A stretch of 64,000 bases of DNA, taken from positions 19,917,513 to 19,981,512 of the forward strand of contig JAJEKV010000014.1 of assembly GCA_021234155.1 (NCBI GenBank), written 5' to 3'. Source of the DNA: Isoetes taiwanensis (Eukaryota; Streptophyta; Lycopodiopsida; Isoetales; Isoetaceae). How positions within the stretch are numbered: position 1 is the stretch's first letter; every line of letters begins with the position of its first letter. The notes below the pieces were generated by a model. The model searched no databases. It saw only the letters and a list, made by a program, of their open reading frames with translations, and was not told the DNA's origin. Positions 21,967 through 34,620 of the stretch are shown here, piece by piece. Made by a program: the position numbers and the translations under genes.

Positions 21967-24210
21967 CTGCCCATGTAAACCAAGTACACCAGTTAATACT
22001 TAGTATATTACTTTAAACAAAATATTCTGTCATAGTTGGCTCAAATATATAAAACAAGGGCCAGATATTTCACCAGTAGAACCAGTGAGATGAAGTATCT
22101 AAAAAAAACCCAGACAGCACTAGCCTTGACAAAAGCCATACTAGCCACTTCTACATACCTCAGTCAATCCCTTGGTATTGTTATCATCCCAACTTCGGGA
22201 CGAGCTATCCCAAATTGGCATATCGTTTCCCATGTTATCGGGTTTCTATTTTTAACATATGCCTAATGGAATAACCACTAACTAGGCCTAATTTACTCTT
22301 ACCCAAAGATTTGACCATCTAGCCAAACTTGCTTAATTTATTCTTACCCGAGCATTTGATAAACAAGCCAAGCTTGTTACTCTTACAAGCTTTCTGGCTT
22401 TATTTTTTACCAATCTGTTTCAGTGTTCTTGGGACAGCAAACAGAAGTTAGTCACATCCCTTTATACAATTGTATATATTTTCAACCTTAGTCATACCTA
22501 CAATCTTCCTAAGGACCACAAAGATAGATCCTAGTGACCATGTTCACAGTTTCTTAAGTTGCCTTGCTATATGGCTTTAATTTTGCAGACATCGTTCTAA
22601 AATGAATTACCTAGACTGAGCATGCACTGCTTTATACGGTTATATACCATTGTAAAAATTGTTATTGATCCATAACTATGCCAAGATGGGCTGACTGATT
22701 TTCAGTATCATATTGCCAATATCATAATACGTTATATAAATCCAAGTCTTTAAACATGCTTCCAAACCCGGTGGATTCTATTTATGCTAGAATCCAGGCC
22801 TAATTAATGTTATCATGCACCCAAGTTCATAAGACTACATCCTGCTGCTATTCACATCACAGTTTTCAATTGTCTAAATCACGGTAATGTTTGTTCCTAT
22901 TCTTAAGAACACACTGCTTCTACAGCCCGCAATCACCTAAGGACTATAATTCAAAACTACAGATATGTGTACACTATAGGAATTATTCATTTACACCAGT
23001 ACTGCGGTTAATCCAGAGTCATATGTATTACATACATTTCGCCATAACTTCAGGTCTACCATTCATTTATTCGATTGTCACAGATAGGTGGACAGATGCT
23101 TACTGCTATATTCCCATTATTAGTTCCCTAAGGCTTAGATTTTTGCCTTATTACATCTACGCTGCCATGCACCTACTTACATTTTCAAGACATGGAACCG
23201 TTTACACTTCCCTTTATTCATACCAAACAAAGTTCCAGCTTTCTAGAATAATGGCTACTGTAATTATTCCCAACATGTTTGCCTCATTATCTAAACTGTT
23301 TTCAGCATTCTTATGGTCATGTTACCAACAATACATAACTATAGTCATCATATTTCCTGTATTAGCCAAGCACATATTATGATCTTCACGAACATTCCAT
23401 AGATATCATATCTAAGCTCATTGTTTTACAATCAGTTTATAAACGAACTAAGCTTAGTCCAAAACACGTACTATGCTTCAGTTTTCATTATGATTCAGCA
23501 TGATACATTTTTACATCTATTTTAATTCTGCCAAAGCAACAACAAACATAATAACTTGATGCAAAACCTTATGTAGTATATATCGAAAAAAAAAAGCGCC
23601 AAGTTACCAAGTTCAGGTCTGTGTTATACCATTCCTGTTTATAGTAGTAACCTGCCTGTCTTGACCTCATTTTCATAAGCCAAAGGGTAAGGGATATGTC
23701 ATACCGTCATTGCATTTTTCAGTCAAAACTTATCACCTCACAACTTGAATTCTTGTCATAATAAAAAACATGATTCTTCATATTTATGCAGTTGCCACAA
23801 TTGCTCCATTGTTTTCAGCTACTATTCTTGCTCATTTGACTTAAAAGACACAAATGGAGAAGAAACACCGTACCTGCAGCCACATGCAAACATTAGCAAA
23901 AATATGGTAATGATGCAAGGGCCAAAAGGTACATTGGTGTTTCTTGGCTTATCGCCTTTCACCTTTTGTACCTTTTAAGCCCATGCACAAGAATAATAGA
24001 TACAGATTTATGCTACAAGATTCTAAAACATATCAAACATACAGTTACCAAATCATCACTTAGCAAATAGTATTACACATATTAGTAACTTATTATGCTA
24101 AATGAGCCCCAAGAGCTCACTCATCATGCTGTCTTGCAGATTTACCAGGTTTAGAACCCATCATTTGGTGTTCTTAGAAACGTCCCCATGAATAATACCA
24201 TTCAAATTAC
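21967..24210 (-). other. Intron of copy C
   Basis: On the minus strand it starts GTAATTTG after AACCAG and ends GGGCAG, joining phase-0 exons exactly as in copy A. Positions 22101-24210 lie in the duplicated block shared with copy B. Confidence 0.6.
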
Positions 24211-25045
24211 CTGGTTTTCGTCTTGTTCATGGTTTAGGCCTTCATCAACTTGCGTTTCCGGAACATACTGCTCTGAAGCCGAACCACCATATCTAAAATT
24301 CTGCTGCTTATTCCTGTTATAAGCATTGTTTCTTCTATTGAAATACTCTCCACTATTATCCCCAAATCCCCTCTTATTATCATAGTTTCTGCCTCTGCCT
24401 CTTCCTGCCCGCTCCATGCTTGTATTGCAATAATCAGAATTTAGGCTGCACCATTCAAGCTCCCGGTTGAGATGGCGCCATTCCAAGATCTCCCACAGTT
24501 GAGAGCAAAGGGTCGATTCATCTACTGAAATGATCCATGCTTGTTTATGCTATTTTGCCGACCCATAAATTTCAAAGTCCGGCAAAAAAGCGAGAACACA
24601 TTTACTTTAGGTGTGCTTACCTTTCTTGGGGGCCACCCTCCCATTCAAGCTCCACCAGCCACGGTCCAGCTCCGTTCCCAAAACCCTAGTCTTACACATA
24701 ATCCCAGTTATCTTAGGATTCGGGTCTGCTTATCGAAAATTATTTCTGATACAGCATTAAATGTTACCTATTAAGACATTCCATTGCCCATCGATTATCC
24801 ATACTATTCAAATTAAGGTTCATTGTATATTATGAAACCTTAATATTCACACCCTTATCTAGGCTCCAATCTGCCTTATGCATATCCCTTCATGCTAATA
24901 ACTACCAGCAACCCATTACTAATGCCACATGCATAATACCACATTTTTGCAAACCTTTATCATGTAGACTAGGTTAATACATGTCCTTTTGACCCCAATT
25001 TTATGCTTATCTTGCTACCATAATACATAATTAATGATGGCATAT

Positions 25046-25060
<15 letters not shown>
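22101..25060 (-). repeat. Duplicated 5' block, copy C
   Basis: Direct duplicate of 14862-17818. Its left flank (ATGAAGTATCTAAAAAAAACCC) resembles the equivalent site in copy A (near 12520), so here the block is in its original context, connected to exon 2. Its right edge runs into a 31-A tract. Confidence 0.85.
24211..24486 (-). CDS. RGG-rich exon 1 of retroelement complex, copy C
   Basis: There are 92 codons from the ATG at 24486 to the donor AACCAG|GTAATT, in phase 0 with exon 2 at 21966. The middle is rich in Arg, Gly, Asn and Tyr (RAGRGRGRNYDNKRG, NRRNNAYNRNKQQN) and the end is acidic (HEQDENQ). It aligns with exon 1 of copy A. An RNA-binding, nucleocapsid-like role is inferred from composition only. 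Confidence 0.55.

Positions 25061-25080
<20 letters not shown>
25050..25080. repeat. Poly-A tract, 31 bp
   Basis: An uninterrupted run of A on the plus strand at the right edge of the duplicated block. It is at the 5' side of the minus-strand gene, so it is not the poly-A tail of that gene's transcript. Confidence 0.9.
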
Positions 25081-25082
<2 letters not shown>

Positions 25083-26829
25083 GAAGGGCTGATGTTAGAG
25101 AATGCAAATTTCAGGGGAATGATGTTGCATTGCTGCATTTTTTACAGGCGAGGCGACAGTTCCATATAGCAATGGAAAAACTAATTTTCCCAGCCCTATA
25201 TTTCGATACATCAAGATCTAATGGTAAGATAAGTCCTTGGCAAACTTTAGAACATGTTGATAGCCTAAGCTTTTAGATAAGGCATCACTCAAGGTTAGGG
25301 TGTTGCGCTAAAAAAGAAGGGACGGGGGCATAACAATGCGAAGATATGTTTTGTCATAATGAAACAAAAAACTGCAGAAATATTGTCTTTATTTGCAGAA
25401 TTTGCCATTCATAGCATCCGCCAGCATCGTTTTACTCAATACAACCAAAATACATTAAAGGTGGGTTCTTTTGCATGAAGAAAACTGACAAGCAGAAACA
25501 TCAAGCGGACAAAAGACATGGATTTAGCTTTCTGTCAGGAAACAAAATGGATGCAAATTGTTGAGAATTAAGTCATGGAAAAGAAAGCTATGTAACGAGA
25601 GATGTGAACAATATCTTTAAGAGTTTCCATGTGGAGTGATGCTTTGCTGCAGAGATAAAGGGCCAAAACTGGATTTTTTCAAAATGCAGACATATCAATG
25701 GAAATCACACCGCCAACAAATATATTAATAGGGGAATGCAAATCTACTGAAATAATGTAACCCTCCTATAAACGGCACTGTCTCTAGTAGCAAATCAGGT
25801 GACCAGTTCCATTAAGTTTGCCATTTGAATAGATACAAAATCAAACAGCAGTCACCATTAGTGAAGGTCATGCTGCCCTTCACCCAAAACGAGTGATGAG
25901 GTCATTATTAGAAAAAGTAAACAATATGTAATCTGAGTGTTCATGTTGTTCTGACAAACAAATAATGTCCAAATCAAAACAATACACCTAATTAAAAGAT
26001 AACAACAAACACTTCCATGAGTAACTAAAAATGCAAATGTCATTCACGTCCAAATGAACAGTACAAATGAATCCAAATTATTTGGACAATGTTACATGCT
26101 TGTACAATGTTGTTGCCAGCATCCATGACAGCACATTCATCTCCGCTTAACTCCTTCCCGCTCCAATGCCTATGACAACAAGCCATCCAAGCGAGCCCCA
26201 CCAAAACAAGTGAAACAAGTATCCCTCTACATCTACATTCTTCACAAACATCGAATCAAGAAACAATTATCACGTACCCAACTTGCCAGATCTGTAGCTC
26301 ATCACATGCACGGTGCTCGTCTTGTAAGCATGTCCTGAAGCCATGCATCACCACACCCCAAAAACAAACGACAACAAGTGGGACGAGTGCCCAAATTCAA
26401 TTTAAATTCACATCAATAAACTACATATTCAGAAAAACAGTAACTATGTATGAAAGCAACTAACATAAAAAATTCCATGTATGAAGCAAAATTGTCAGCA
26501 AGAACATGAGACAGCAAAAGATCTATTAATAAAAGTTTGTCCAAAATACAAGCAAGCTTTGGCCAGTCCATCTACCTAAGTATTGACTACGCAGAAGACT
26601 ATTCGTAAGAAGAGCTTGCACAGATCTTTTCTGACTTGAAATCCCTGCAATACAAAAACATAAACCACATTTGAGGGCAATTCCATATGATCCCATCCCA
26701 TACCTTTCTCAACCCTAACAACCACTTTTCCAGTTGAATACAACCTGCAAGTAGCAGAAAAAATGCTTAGTTTCAAAAACAAGAGACATACGAGAAATCT
26801 TCCTTCAAAACTGCCTACCAGAATTATTG
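25081..26829. other. Intergenic / 3' flank of the IRR-like gene
   Basis: No coding evidence on either strand; open frames are short and without motifs. The part nearest 26829 is expected to be the 3' untranslated region of the minus-strand gene. Confidence 0.5.
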
Positions 26830-29800
26830 CTAGCCACTTGGGCTAGGACTCTGAGATGAGGACTTAGGACAGCCAGCATGCCTTTTCTTGTTACAAGTCA
26901 AATTATTGTTGTTAATCAAAATTTCATCACGTGTATGCTTGCTTTTGGCTGCCTCCAATGAAGGAGAGTTATCAGATGAAATTGAAGGTGACTTTTTCTT
27001 TTCATGTCTATGTTTTCTTTTCCTTTTCTCCCGCTTATCAGAATCATCATCTTTCCGATGCTTTCTTTTATGTTTCTTTTTTGACCGTTCCTCTTCCTCG
27101 TCCTCCTTATCATCTTCACTGTGTTTGTGTTTCCTTTGATGTCTTCGGTGTTTATGCTTTTTTCTGCGATGACCATCGTGATCATCCTCTTCTTCCTCCA
27201 GTCCCTCGCTAGGTTGCAGGATGGTCTCATGCATAATTCCATCTTCAATTCCCTGTGGAACTCTTGTATGATGGTCTGTAAGCTCCTCCTTTGAAGATTT
27301 TGCACCTCCACTGTCCAAGATACCAGCACTAACCACTTTACAAGGAGTTGTTTTATTAGGTTCACTTGAGTCAAAATTCTTATTCTCATTGTGATTTTCA
27401 GCGAGATTTGCAACATGTAACAACTGCGGAATACAAGGTTTCTGACTCTGCTCAGCAATTATTCCTCCGCCAATTCCATTGCTTTTCTTTAATTTCCCAC
27501 CAATAGCAAGACCATGCTCAATTTTCTCCTCTAACTTCTCAACTACTTCATTTGAACTCAAGCCTTTTTCTGGCAAAGTGTCTTTCTTTTGAGTTAAAAT
27601 TGGACTATGGCTCCGACTCTTTTTCCCTTCTTTGGACAAAGATCTAGAGTGCCTGGCAGATTTGACAGGTTTTCTTTCATCCCTCCGCTCTCTTGGTGAA
27701 CGGCTTCGTGGTTTGTGATACCTAGGAGATTTTGATCGTACTCTGGACCTTTCTGTGTGATTTCGGCTTTGGCTCCTGCTTCTACTCCTACTTCTGCGTG
27801 TATTACGAGGGTAATCTCTGCCCCTATCCCTTTCTGATTCATGTCTGCTATAATAACGAGAATAACTTTCACGTCCACCTCTATAGTGTCGGCCATGATC
27901 CCTGCTTCTACTGTGATAGTACCGGTCTCTTGAACGGGACCTAGAATGGCGGCTATGCCGGTAACGTATTGGAGAAAATGACCGAGATCGTCGGCTTCTG
28001 CGATGTCTAGTCGGGGAAGCTGACCTAGATCTTGACCTTGATCTCGACTTCGAATGGCTTCTGAGAGAGGGTTCACATGTCAGTAATTAAAGGAACATCT
28101 TAGAATTCCAAGCTAAAAATAGAATCCCACCTAATGCGCCCATTCTGTTTCTCCTCCTCCTGGCCATCGCCGTCACCATCTCCATCTCCTTTGAGACGTT
28201 TGCTGATTTCAGCTGCCCGAATTGCTGCCATTTCTGCAGCTGACTTCACAGTCGCTGCCCGTGCAGCAACTTGCTGTGAAGCCATTGCTTGCTGCATTAA
28301 CAGTGCCTGCTGGAATTGAAATTGCTGCATAGCAACGGCTTGCTGCATCATCATTGGCAAACAAGGAGTTTGAAGAGATGCTGATGAGCTGGAACCTTTG
28401 GTAGTCAAGCTAGATCGAGCTGATTTTAAGATCTCCACTTTCAAAGAGCGTCCACCAACTTCAATGTTGTCCAGAGCTAATGCGGCTTTAGCTTCCTCTG
28501 GTTTTGAATATTCTACATACGCGACCTGCTTCGACTCTATTATTTCACAATCCATGACTGTCCCACAATATCCAAACAACTGCCGGAGTTGCTCAACAGT
28601 AAGCAATGAACTAAAATTGGTCACTTGAAGAGTTCGAGCTTGTTTTGCATCATCCTGCGGAGATTGCCCCCCATCAGACTCCTTCGAATCTGGCATTGGC
28701 AAATAAGAAACTTAATTATAATAATGATCATAATACCTAAACAACTCAAAGTGCAGACGAACTTGTCTGCCAGACCACCTAAAAAGCATGTTTTAATAGG
28801 TGCATAGACCTTTCACCTAAAGAACCCCATATAGCAAAAATATGAAAGGGCCTTCATCCCCACCTATAGAGATGGATGAAACTGAAAGATCCATATATAC
28901 TAAGCATTTGCCTAGTTCATATGCATAAGGCATCCATTACCAACCATTAATGAAAAAGGGATAAACTTAATAAATACTTGCAAGGTAGTGACTAATAAAA
29001 TGTACCAGATTGTTCTTGTGCTGCAGCTTGTGCAGAAGCAGCTTGGTATGCCCGTGCAGCAGCAATTGTTTGCGCAGCAGCCATGGCTGCTGCAGAAGGT
29101 GCTAACGGCATCTGACTGAGACCCCCCATTGTGCTTCCTGCTGCGAGTGCTGCCATCAATTGGTTCTGAGGAGGATGGTTGTATTTGCAATCTCCCCTTA
29201 TGCATCTACCATTAAGATAATCCCTGCAAACCTCTCCCAAAGACGCTCCAATTCCAGGTAAAACTGCCCCTCCTGTGGCCCCTGGAAGAATACCAGGTAT
29301 CAAAGACAGCATGCCAGGAAACATCCCCGACATCATATTTGGAAAAGGAGACATCCCTTGGCCGCCAATAGTTGGAGATGTACCCATGTTGGGCATCAAA
29401 TTTGCACCCATGGCTGCATTACCACCACTGAAAAATACAGGAAAAGGGCTACCCGAAATTGCTTGCCCATTACATTCCACACTGACCATATAATCACCAC
29501 GTTTTCCAACTGCATAAGTTGCTGTATAAGTTCCATCACCATGATCTTTTACAACAGCCTCCTGTTCCCTACCCCCTACACCTAATCCCGGAGTAATTTT
29601 TACCCTAATATAAGCCCCACCCTGGGGGATCCGGCGCCCATCGGAATCCTTGGTCACTACAACGAAAGATGCAGCTGCACCTGCTGCACCCCCGCCCACT
29701 CCAGTCCCAGCTGCTGTGCATTTAGAAGGATCAACAGGGCCAATGGGCTTACCTGCGAGCTTCTCTGCTTCATCTTCTTCGGCTTCATTATCGCTTTCAG

Positions 29801-30020
29801 ATTGTGGGGCGTCCGGCGCTTTTCCTCTTTCTTGATCGACGTCTTTGAAGGTGGCTTCGAATGCTGCTTTGGCTGCCGCTGCCTTCTCCTCTTCATCTTT
29901 GAGCTTGGCTTCTTCAGCCTGTTTGATCCAAACTGGACGGGCTTGTTGGGCAGCCGCTGCTGCGGCCGCTGCCATAGCCACTGCCCTGCTTGCCGCTGCC
30001 GCTGCAGCCGCTCCTGCCAT
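26830..30020 (-). CDS. IRR: IRR-like SR/RRM splicing factor (filamin domain, CCCH finger, RRM, RS domain)
   Basis: Three exons join in frame: 30020-29006, 28689-28131 and 28060-26830, with introns GTACAT...GCCAG and GTGGGA...CTCAG. Total 2,805 nt, 934 aa plus TAG. Domains: Ala-rich start with RPVWIKQAEEAK (about 28-38); filamin-type Ig repeat (about 98-198, GGAYIRVKITPG to GSPFPVFFS); a CCCH finger C-x7-C-x4-C-x3-H (265-281); Ala-rich linker; RRM (about 359-430, LQVTNF and KQVAYVEY); Gln/Ala/Met-rich segment; RS domain from about 525 (SRSRSRSRSASP); then Lys/Arg/His/Asp/Glu-rich low complexity. This order matches Arabidopsis AT3G23900, which I recall as IRR, a nuclear RNA-binding regulator of defence-transcript splicing. 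Length is close to that protein. No defect is visible. Antisense and shifted open frames in the RS region are shadows. Confidence 0.9.
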
Positions 30021-31599
30021 AGCCAGCGCCTCCTCCTCCTCCTCTTCTCTCTTTTCTTTCCTCTCTTCTTTGCATGTATCCTACGGTCAACTAACATGCT
30101 GTATTATACGCTGCCTTTACGGTCCCCCACCCAAGCATTGTGTCATACATTTACCCACTTTTGAGGAGCGACCTTTTGCTACCTTCAAGAGCATAAATAC
30201 GTCGAGATGTATACAGCGTTAGGGAATTTTTTTCTCCTATCGAAAATTTTCGTATAGTTTCCTCAACCACTCGAAATTCATAATTTTGAATCTGATTGTT
30301 CTGCAAACAAAATTCACAACCGGATCCCATTTCACAAAATTAAAAAAAAAATAAATATGCAATATCAAAAGAAGAAAAACCAATTACATACAATACACTA
30401 TCACTTTTTGCATATAAGAATGATGTTCAAGTACAAGTACAGTGCTCAAGTTTTGAAGCTTTGCTATTGTAGTTAGGTCTGGCAATCATAATGATCAAAA
30501 TAGATAATAAGTTAACTTGCATATGCTTTTAAATATTGTTGTTGCCAGCTTCTAATGTTTTTTGCAGCCAGAGAGGTGAGTAACAAGTAATAACCCAGCC
30601 AAAACCCCATCAAAACAAACCCATCTTTGAAGGTGTTGGCTCTCATATATGCCAAGCAGAGATTTGGTGGAACAAAAGAGCCTCCATTTATTTTGCTTGT
30701 CTACTGATTATTCTCGAAAAATAAGGAAGCTCTTGGATAAACTATCTCAATTTTACATCAAATAGATTCTCAGTTTTCTCAGGTTTACAAGAAAAAATAA
30801 AGTTTTAGCCTTAATTTCTCTGTTCCATATCATTTGCACTATAGTGCCCATTCGTTACCCTAAACCTAGAAGTCTACAATTTGTAGCCCATGAATAAACT
30901 TGGATAAGAACTGTTAATGCCTCCTTAAGCTCCTTCAAGAGCTATAATCCAGTCGAATAAATGAGAAGAGCAATCTCAAACATATAAGCTCAAGCTACAT
31001 GTATCAAATAAAGACGAAAACTGGAACGACTAAGAGCCAACTACTGTTATGAAGCTACAAGATCTACCATCATTTTTGGAGGTGGGCGTCACATATATCC
31101 GATCAGAAAAAAGAAGAGCTTACCTCAATTTATCCTTGTTTGCATTTCGATTTTCCACACCCATTCATTCTCGATGCAGCTCCGAATGGTATGCATGGAA
31201 TTTGAAATCTACTTTTCTGAATTGAACTAAACCCAATAAACGTTCTGAGCTATTGAGCAAAGCAGAAGGGGCTATGCCATTTTCCCCCTTCAACTAGCAA
31301 CGATGCTCTTCTCCCGTTCTTTGCAATTAATTTGAGGTGCGCACATGGACGAGCATACCCTACTTGGATGGCTCTGACATATACTCTTTCTGTACATAGC
31401 TATAAGTTCCGGTTCATCAAAACCCTTTCGGCTAATATTCGGGGAAGGCATTTTCTTGTGCGAGAGGCAAACTAGCTATTTGCCACGTAGAATGGTAACT
31501 TGACATTTCAAAACGGCAAACTTCCCTTTGCCACGGAGTTTCCCCAACGCTGGATGTATATGAAGTAGCTAGTATGCTTGGACGTGTGTATATTATCTT
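30021..31599. other. 5' flank of the IRR-like gene, then intergenic
   Basis: The first about 250 bp upstream of the ATG are the likely leader and promoter (minus strand); CT-rich on the plus strand near 30035-30075. I see no convincing TATA box. The remainder has no coding evidence. Confidence 0.45.
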
Positions 31600-34500
31600 A
31601 GTGTCTGATGCTGACCCATCTAAGGTTGTGTGCTTATGTATGGAAGTCCTCTATGGATGTCACTTTTACTGAAACAGATAGGTTTGGGTGGTGGATAATA
31701 ATCAAGTGCAAAGATAAGAGCCAAGAATGGGGTTTGATAAATATATATGCTCATAATAGACCTCGCCAGCATGGTGCTTGTGGGCAACTGTGAGGAGTAA
31801 AATTCTTTGGTTTGGGCAAAATGTTGCATGGTTGCTGGTTGAAGACTTTAATGTGGTCGAATTGGAAAGAGAAGCGGTCGAGGCTCTGAAGTGGTGTAAG
31901 GGTTCGAGCGAGAACAATGGTTATGCCTTTCACATGATTGTCAGCTTATAGAGAATGATGGTGATCAGTCCTTCACTTGGTGTAATGGTTGGAAAGGAAT
32001 TGGCAGAGCTTATGCAAGGCATGATAGAGGATATTTTAATATTTCTGCAGCTGCTTCGCTCGCAGATTTTCGTCACTCAAATCTTCTGGATAGCTCTGTG
32101 TCTGATTATAATCTGCAACTCCTATTTAATGATGTGGCTAATTGTCATAGATCTACTATAACTTATTTTAAGCTTAATTGCAAGTACTTGGAGGATGATG
32201 AGTTCAAAGCTGGCTATAATCGGGTTTAGTATTGGCCTTCTCACCTCGTAGAGGCATGTCTGGGATTATCGCAACGTTGTCTGCAGTGAAGTCGTCTGCA
32301 GAAGAATAGAGGAGAGTAAAAGCTGCTGAAGCTAGAAGACCATTAACTTCATTGTACTAGGAATAGAACTACTTCATGCTCATGGCCCTACTAATGGAGT
32401 TAGAGAAATAGAGTTACTATCTCAAACCAAGGCCTGTAAAAGTTACCAAAACCAAGTTAAAGGAAAGGTTGCAATGGTTCAAGGATGGAGATAGATGTAC
32501 GCAGTTCTTTTTTGCTGCTACAAGAAGAAGGAAACCCACCACTTCTATACATTTTTTTGGTGTTACCGGATGGCTCTCTTACCTCTGATCTCGTGCATCT
32601 TAAGCACTATCTTCATCAACACTTTTCTTCATTCTTTGCACGACACCCATTGCCTCTTCAAAAGGACATGCAAACGGCTGTGCTGACTAAGGTGCGTCGC
32701 ACTATTTTTGATGAGCAGAGGTTGCTTCTTGAGTCCAATATTGTGAAGAGGATTTAAAAGGTGTTGTGGCTCTTTTAGAAAAGGACAAATGCCCCGGTCT
32801 TGATGGCTTCCCTATTGAATTCTTTCAGAAGTGGTGGGATTGATTGGAGGTTGACGTGTATGATGCCTTCTGTGGGTTTCAGAGATTTAGATACCTTGAT
32901 AAGATTTTGATCACAGGTTGCATCTCCCTTATTCCAAAGAGCAAAAAACCCAAGACTATTTCTGACTAGCAACCTATTACTTGCTTTCTTCGTGTACAAG
33001 ATCTTTGTTAAGACATTAGCAGAAAAAATTCAAGACATTTTGACCGACTCTCTCTCGTCAACACGATCTGGCTTTCTCCTTCGTCGATGTATTCTCAACA
33101 ACATGGTTGCTACATATGAGGAAATATATTGGGTCCGGTAACGGGTTCATAGAGCGATGTATCTTAAGCTTGATTTTGCTAAAGTTTACCATAGTATTGA
33201 TTGGGATTTTTTGGAGAAGTGTCTTCTTGCTCTTGAGTTTAGGAAATCATTTACAAGAAATGTCATGAAGCTTCATGCGTTAGCAAGGTCTACTGTACTT
33301 TTTCAGGGCAAATTTTTATAGTGATAGAGAAATTCAGCAAGGTTGCCCCTTAGCACCCTTGCCCTTTACAATTATGGTAGAAATATTATCCAGCTTTTCT
33401 CTGTGGCTACCCAAGATGGCATCATCCAAGGTCTGCCAATAGATCTCAAGAGGTATGTAATCGATGTTGCCGATGACACTAGAGCTGAAAGTCTTTATTA
33501 TTAGACACATTCCCTTAGCATCGGGAGTTCTTGTAGGTTATATATATATTGCTTTGTGGATGTTAGACAGTCCTGTCCCTCCCTGTATCTTGGACTATTT
33601 ATGGAAGATTTCTCTACATGGCAATACCACGAAAGTTACTTAGTATCCCTGTTGGAATTCATGTCTCTGCTTCAAATGCTTGGGATGAAATTAATAGAGG
33701 GTTGCAAAAGCACTTATTTTGGTGGAATACAGCTAAACTATCCATGCCCAGAAGAATCACTGTGGCTAAATGTGTGCTTAGTAATACTCATGTTTACATG
33801 GCATCTGCACTATTAGCTCCTCAGTGTAAGATGGAGGAGATTGTGCGTATCATCAGGAATTTTATTTAGGGTGAAAATGAGGTAGAAGTTGTGGTCAAGG
33901 TAACTTGGGCAAAGTGCATTAAGGTAGCTGGTGGTCTTGGAATGTTGGAATTTCACCTCCAAAATAAGGTGGATATATTGAAGTTTATTTGGAGGATTTC
34001 CATTGGTAAAAATGATTCTCCTGGCCTGAGGTTGCTGATGCAGTCGATTCAGCATGTCTTCCATTTCGTAAGGCCACCATTAAGCCCCTCCTTCCTTGGG
34101 CTTTGTTTTAGCATACATATCCGTATCCTAAGGCTTCTCTCTTCTTCAACTGTCTACTCCATGCTAGTAGATTCTTTTGCAGGACACTCCAAAGAATGTG
34201 CCTCTAAGTGGTGTTGCTCATCTAAAGATGCAACGATGATGGATAGCAGCTGGTATAAGTACTATTGAAGCTTAATATGAGTCCGGCCATCTCATGCCAT
34301 GGAAAACATTTAGAACAAAATTCTTGTTGTACAGATGGGATAGAGTAATTTGGACTAATATTGCTACATTGTTGCCACAGGATTCTGACCCACAACTTGA
34401 AGTAGTTGTGTGGGGTTGCCATCAGGATATCAAGCCAAGGCGCTTTGTCTCTTTTGTGTATAAATTGCTTCTAGATTCTGAAATCTTGCCTTCGTCTAAT

Positions 34501-34620
34501 AGATGGCATCTTTAGGTCCCCTCAGTCACAATGGAAAAGTGTTTGGACGTACGCATGGGGTAAGTTGTGTCATCCCAAAGTGGCAATTCTGAGGCACATT
34601 GTTTCACAGAAAACATTATC
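31600..34620 (+). mobile_element. Decayed non-LTR retrotransposon (LINE)
   Basis: Open pieces in several plus-strand frames follow LINE order. An endonuclease-like part (GWWIIIKCKDKSQEWGLINIY, LVEDFNVV) spans about 31640-31880. A pre-RT region with LQWFKDGDRCTQFF (32460-32510) follows. RT motifs include LKLDFAKVYHSIDWDFLEK (33165-33230) and a GCPLAPLPF stretch (about 33340-33370). A post-RT region has HLFWWNTAKLSMPRRI (33700-33760) and WAKCIKVAGGLGML. The catalytic DD region near 33470 is damaged. Stops and frameshifts are frequent, so it is a dead element. No poly-A tail or target duplication is visible at the right edge, because a Ty3/gypsy remnant follows directly. Confidence 0.75.

Noticed and set aside
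25050-25080. Poly-A tract as the tail of a retroposed copy
   Set aside because: It lies on the 5' side of the minus-strand gene, and the block also has an A-tract on its other side; no target duplication is evident.
26888-28076. Long open frames in other frames and on the other strand across the RS domain of the IRR-like gene
   Set aside because: They arise from the repetitive Arg/Ser/Lys codons of the real exon and are not supported by splice phase or family similarity.
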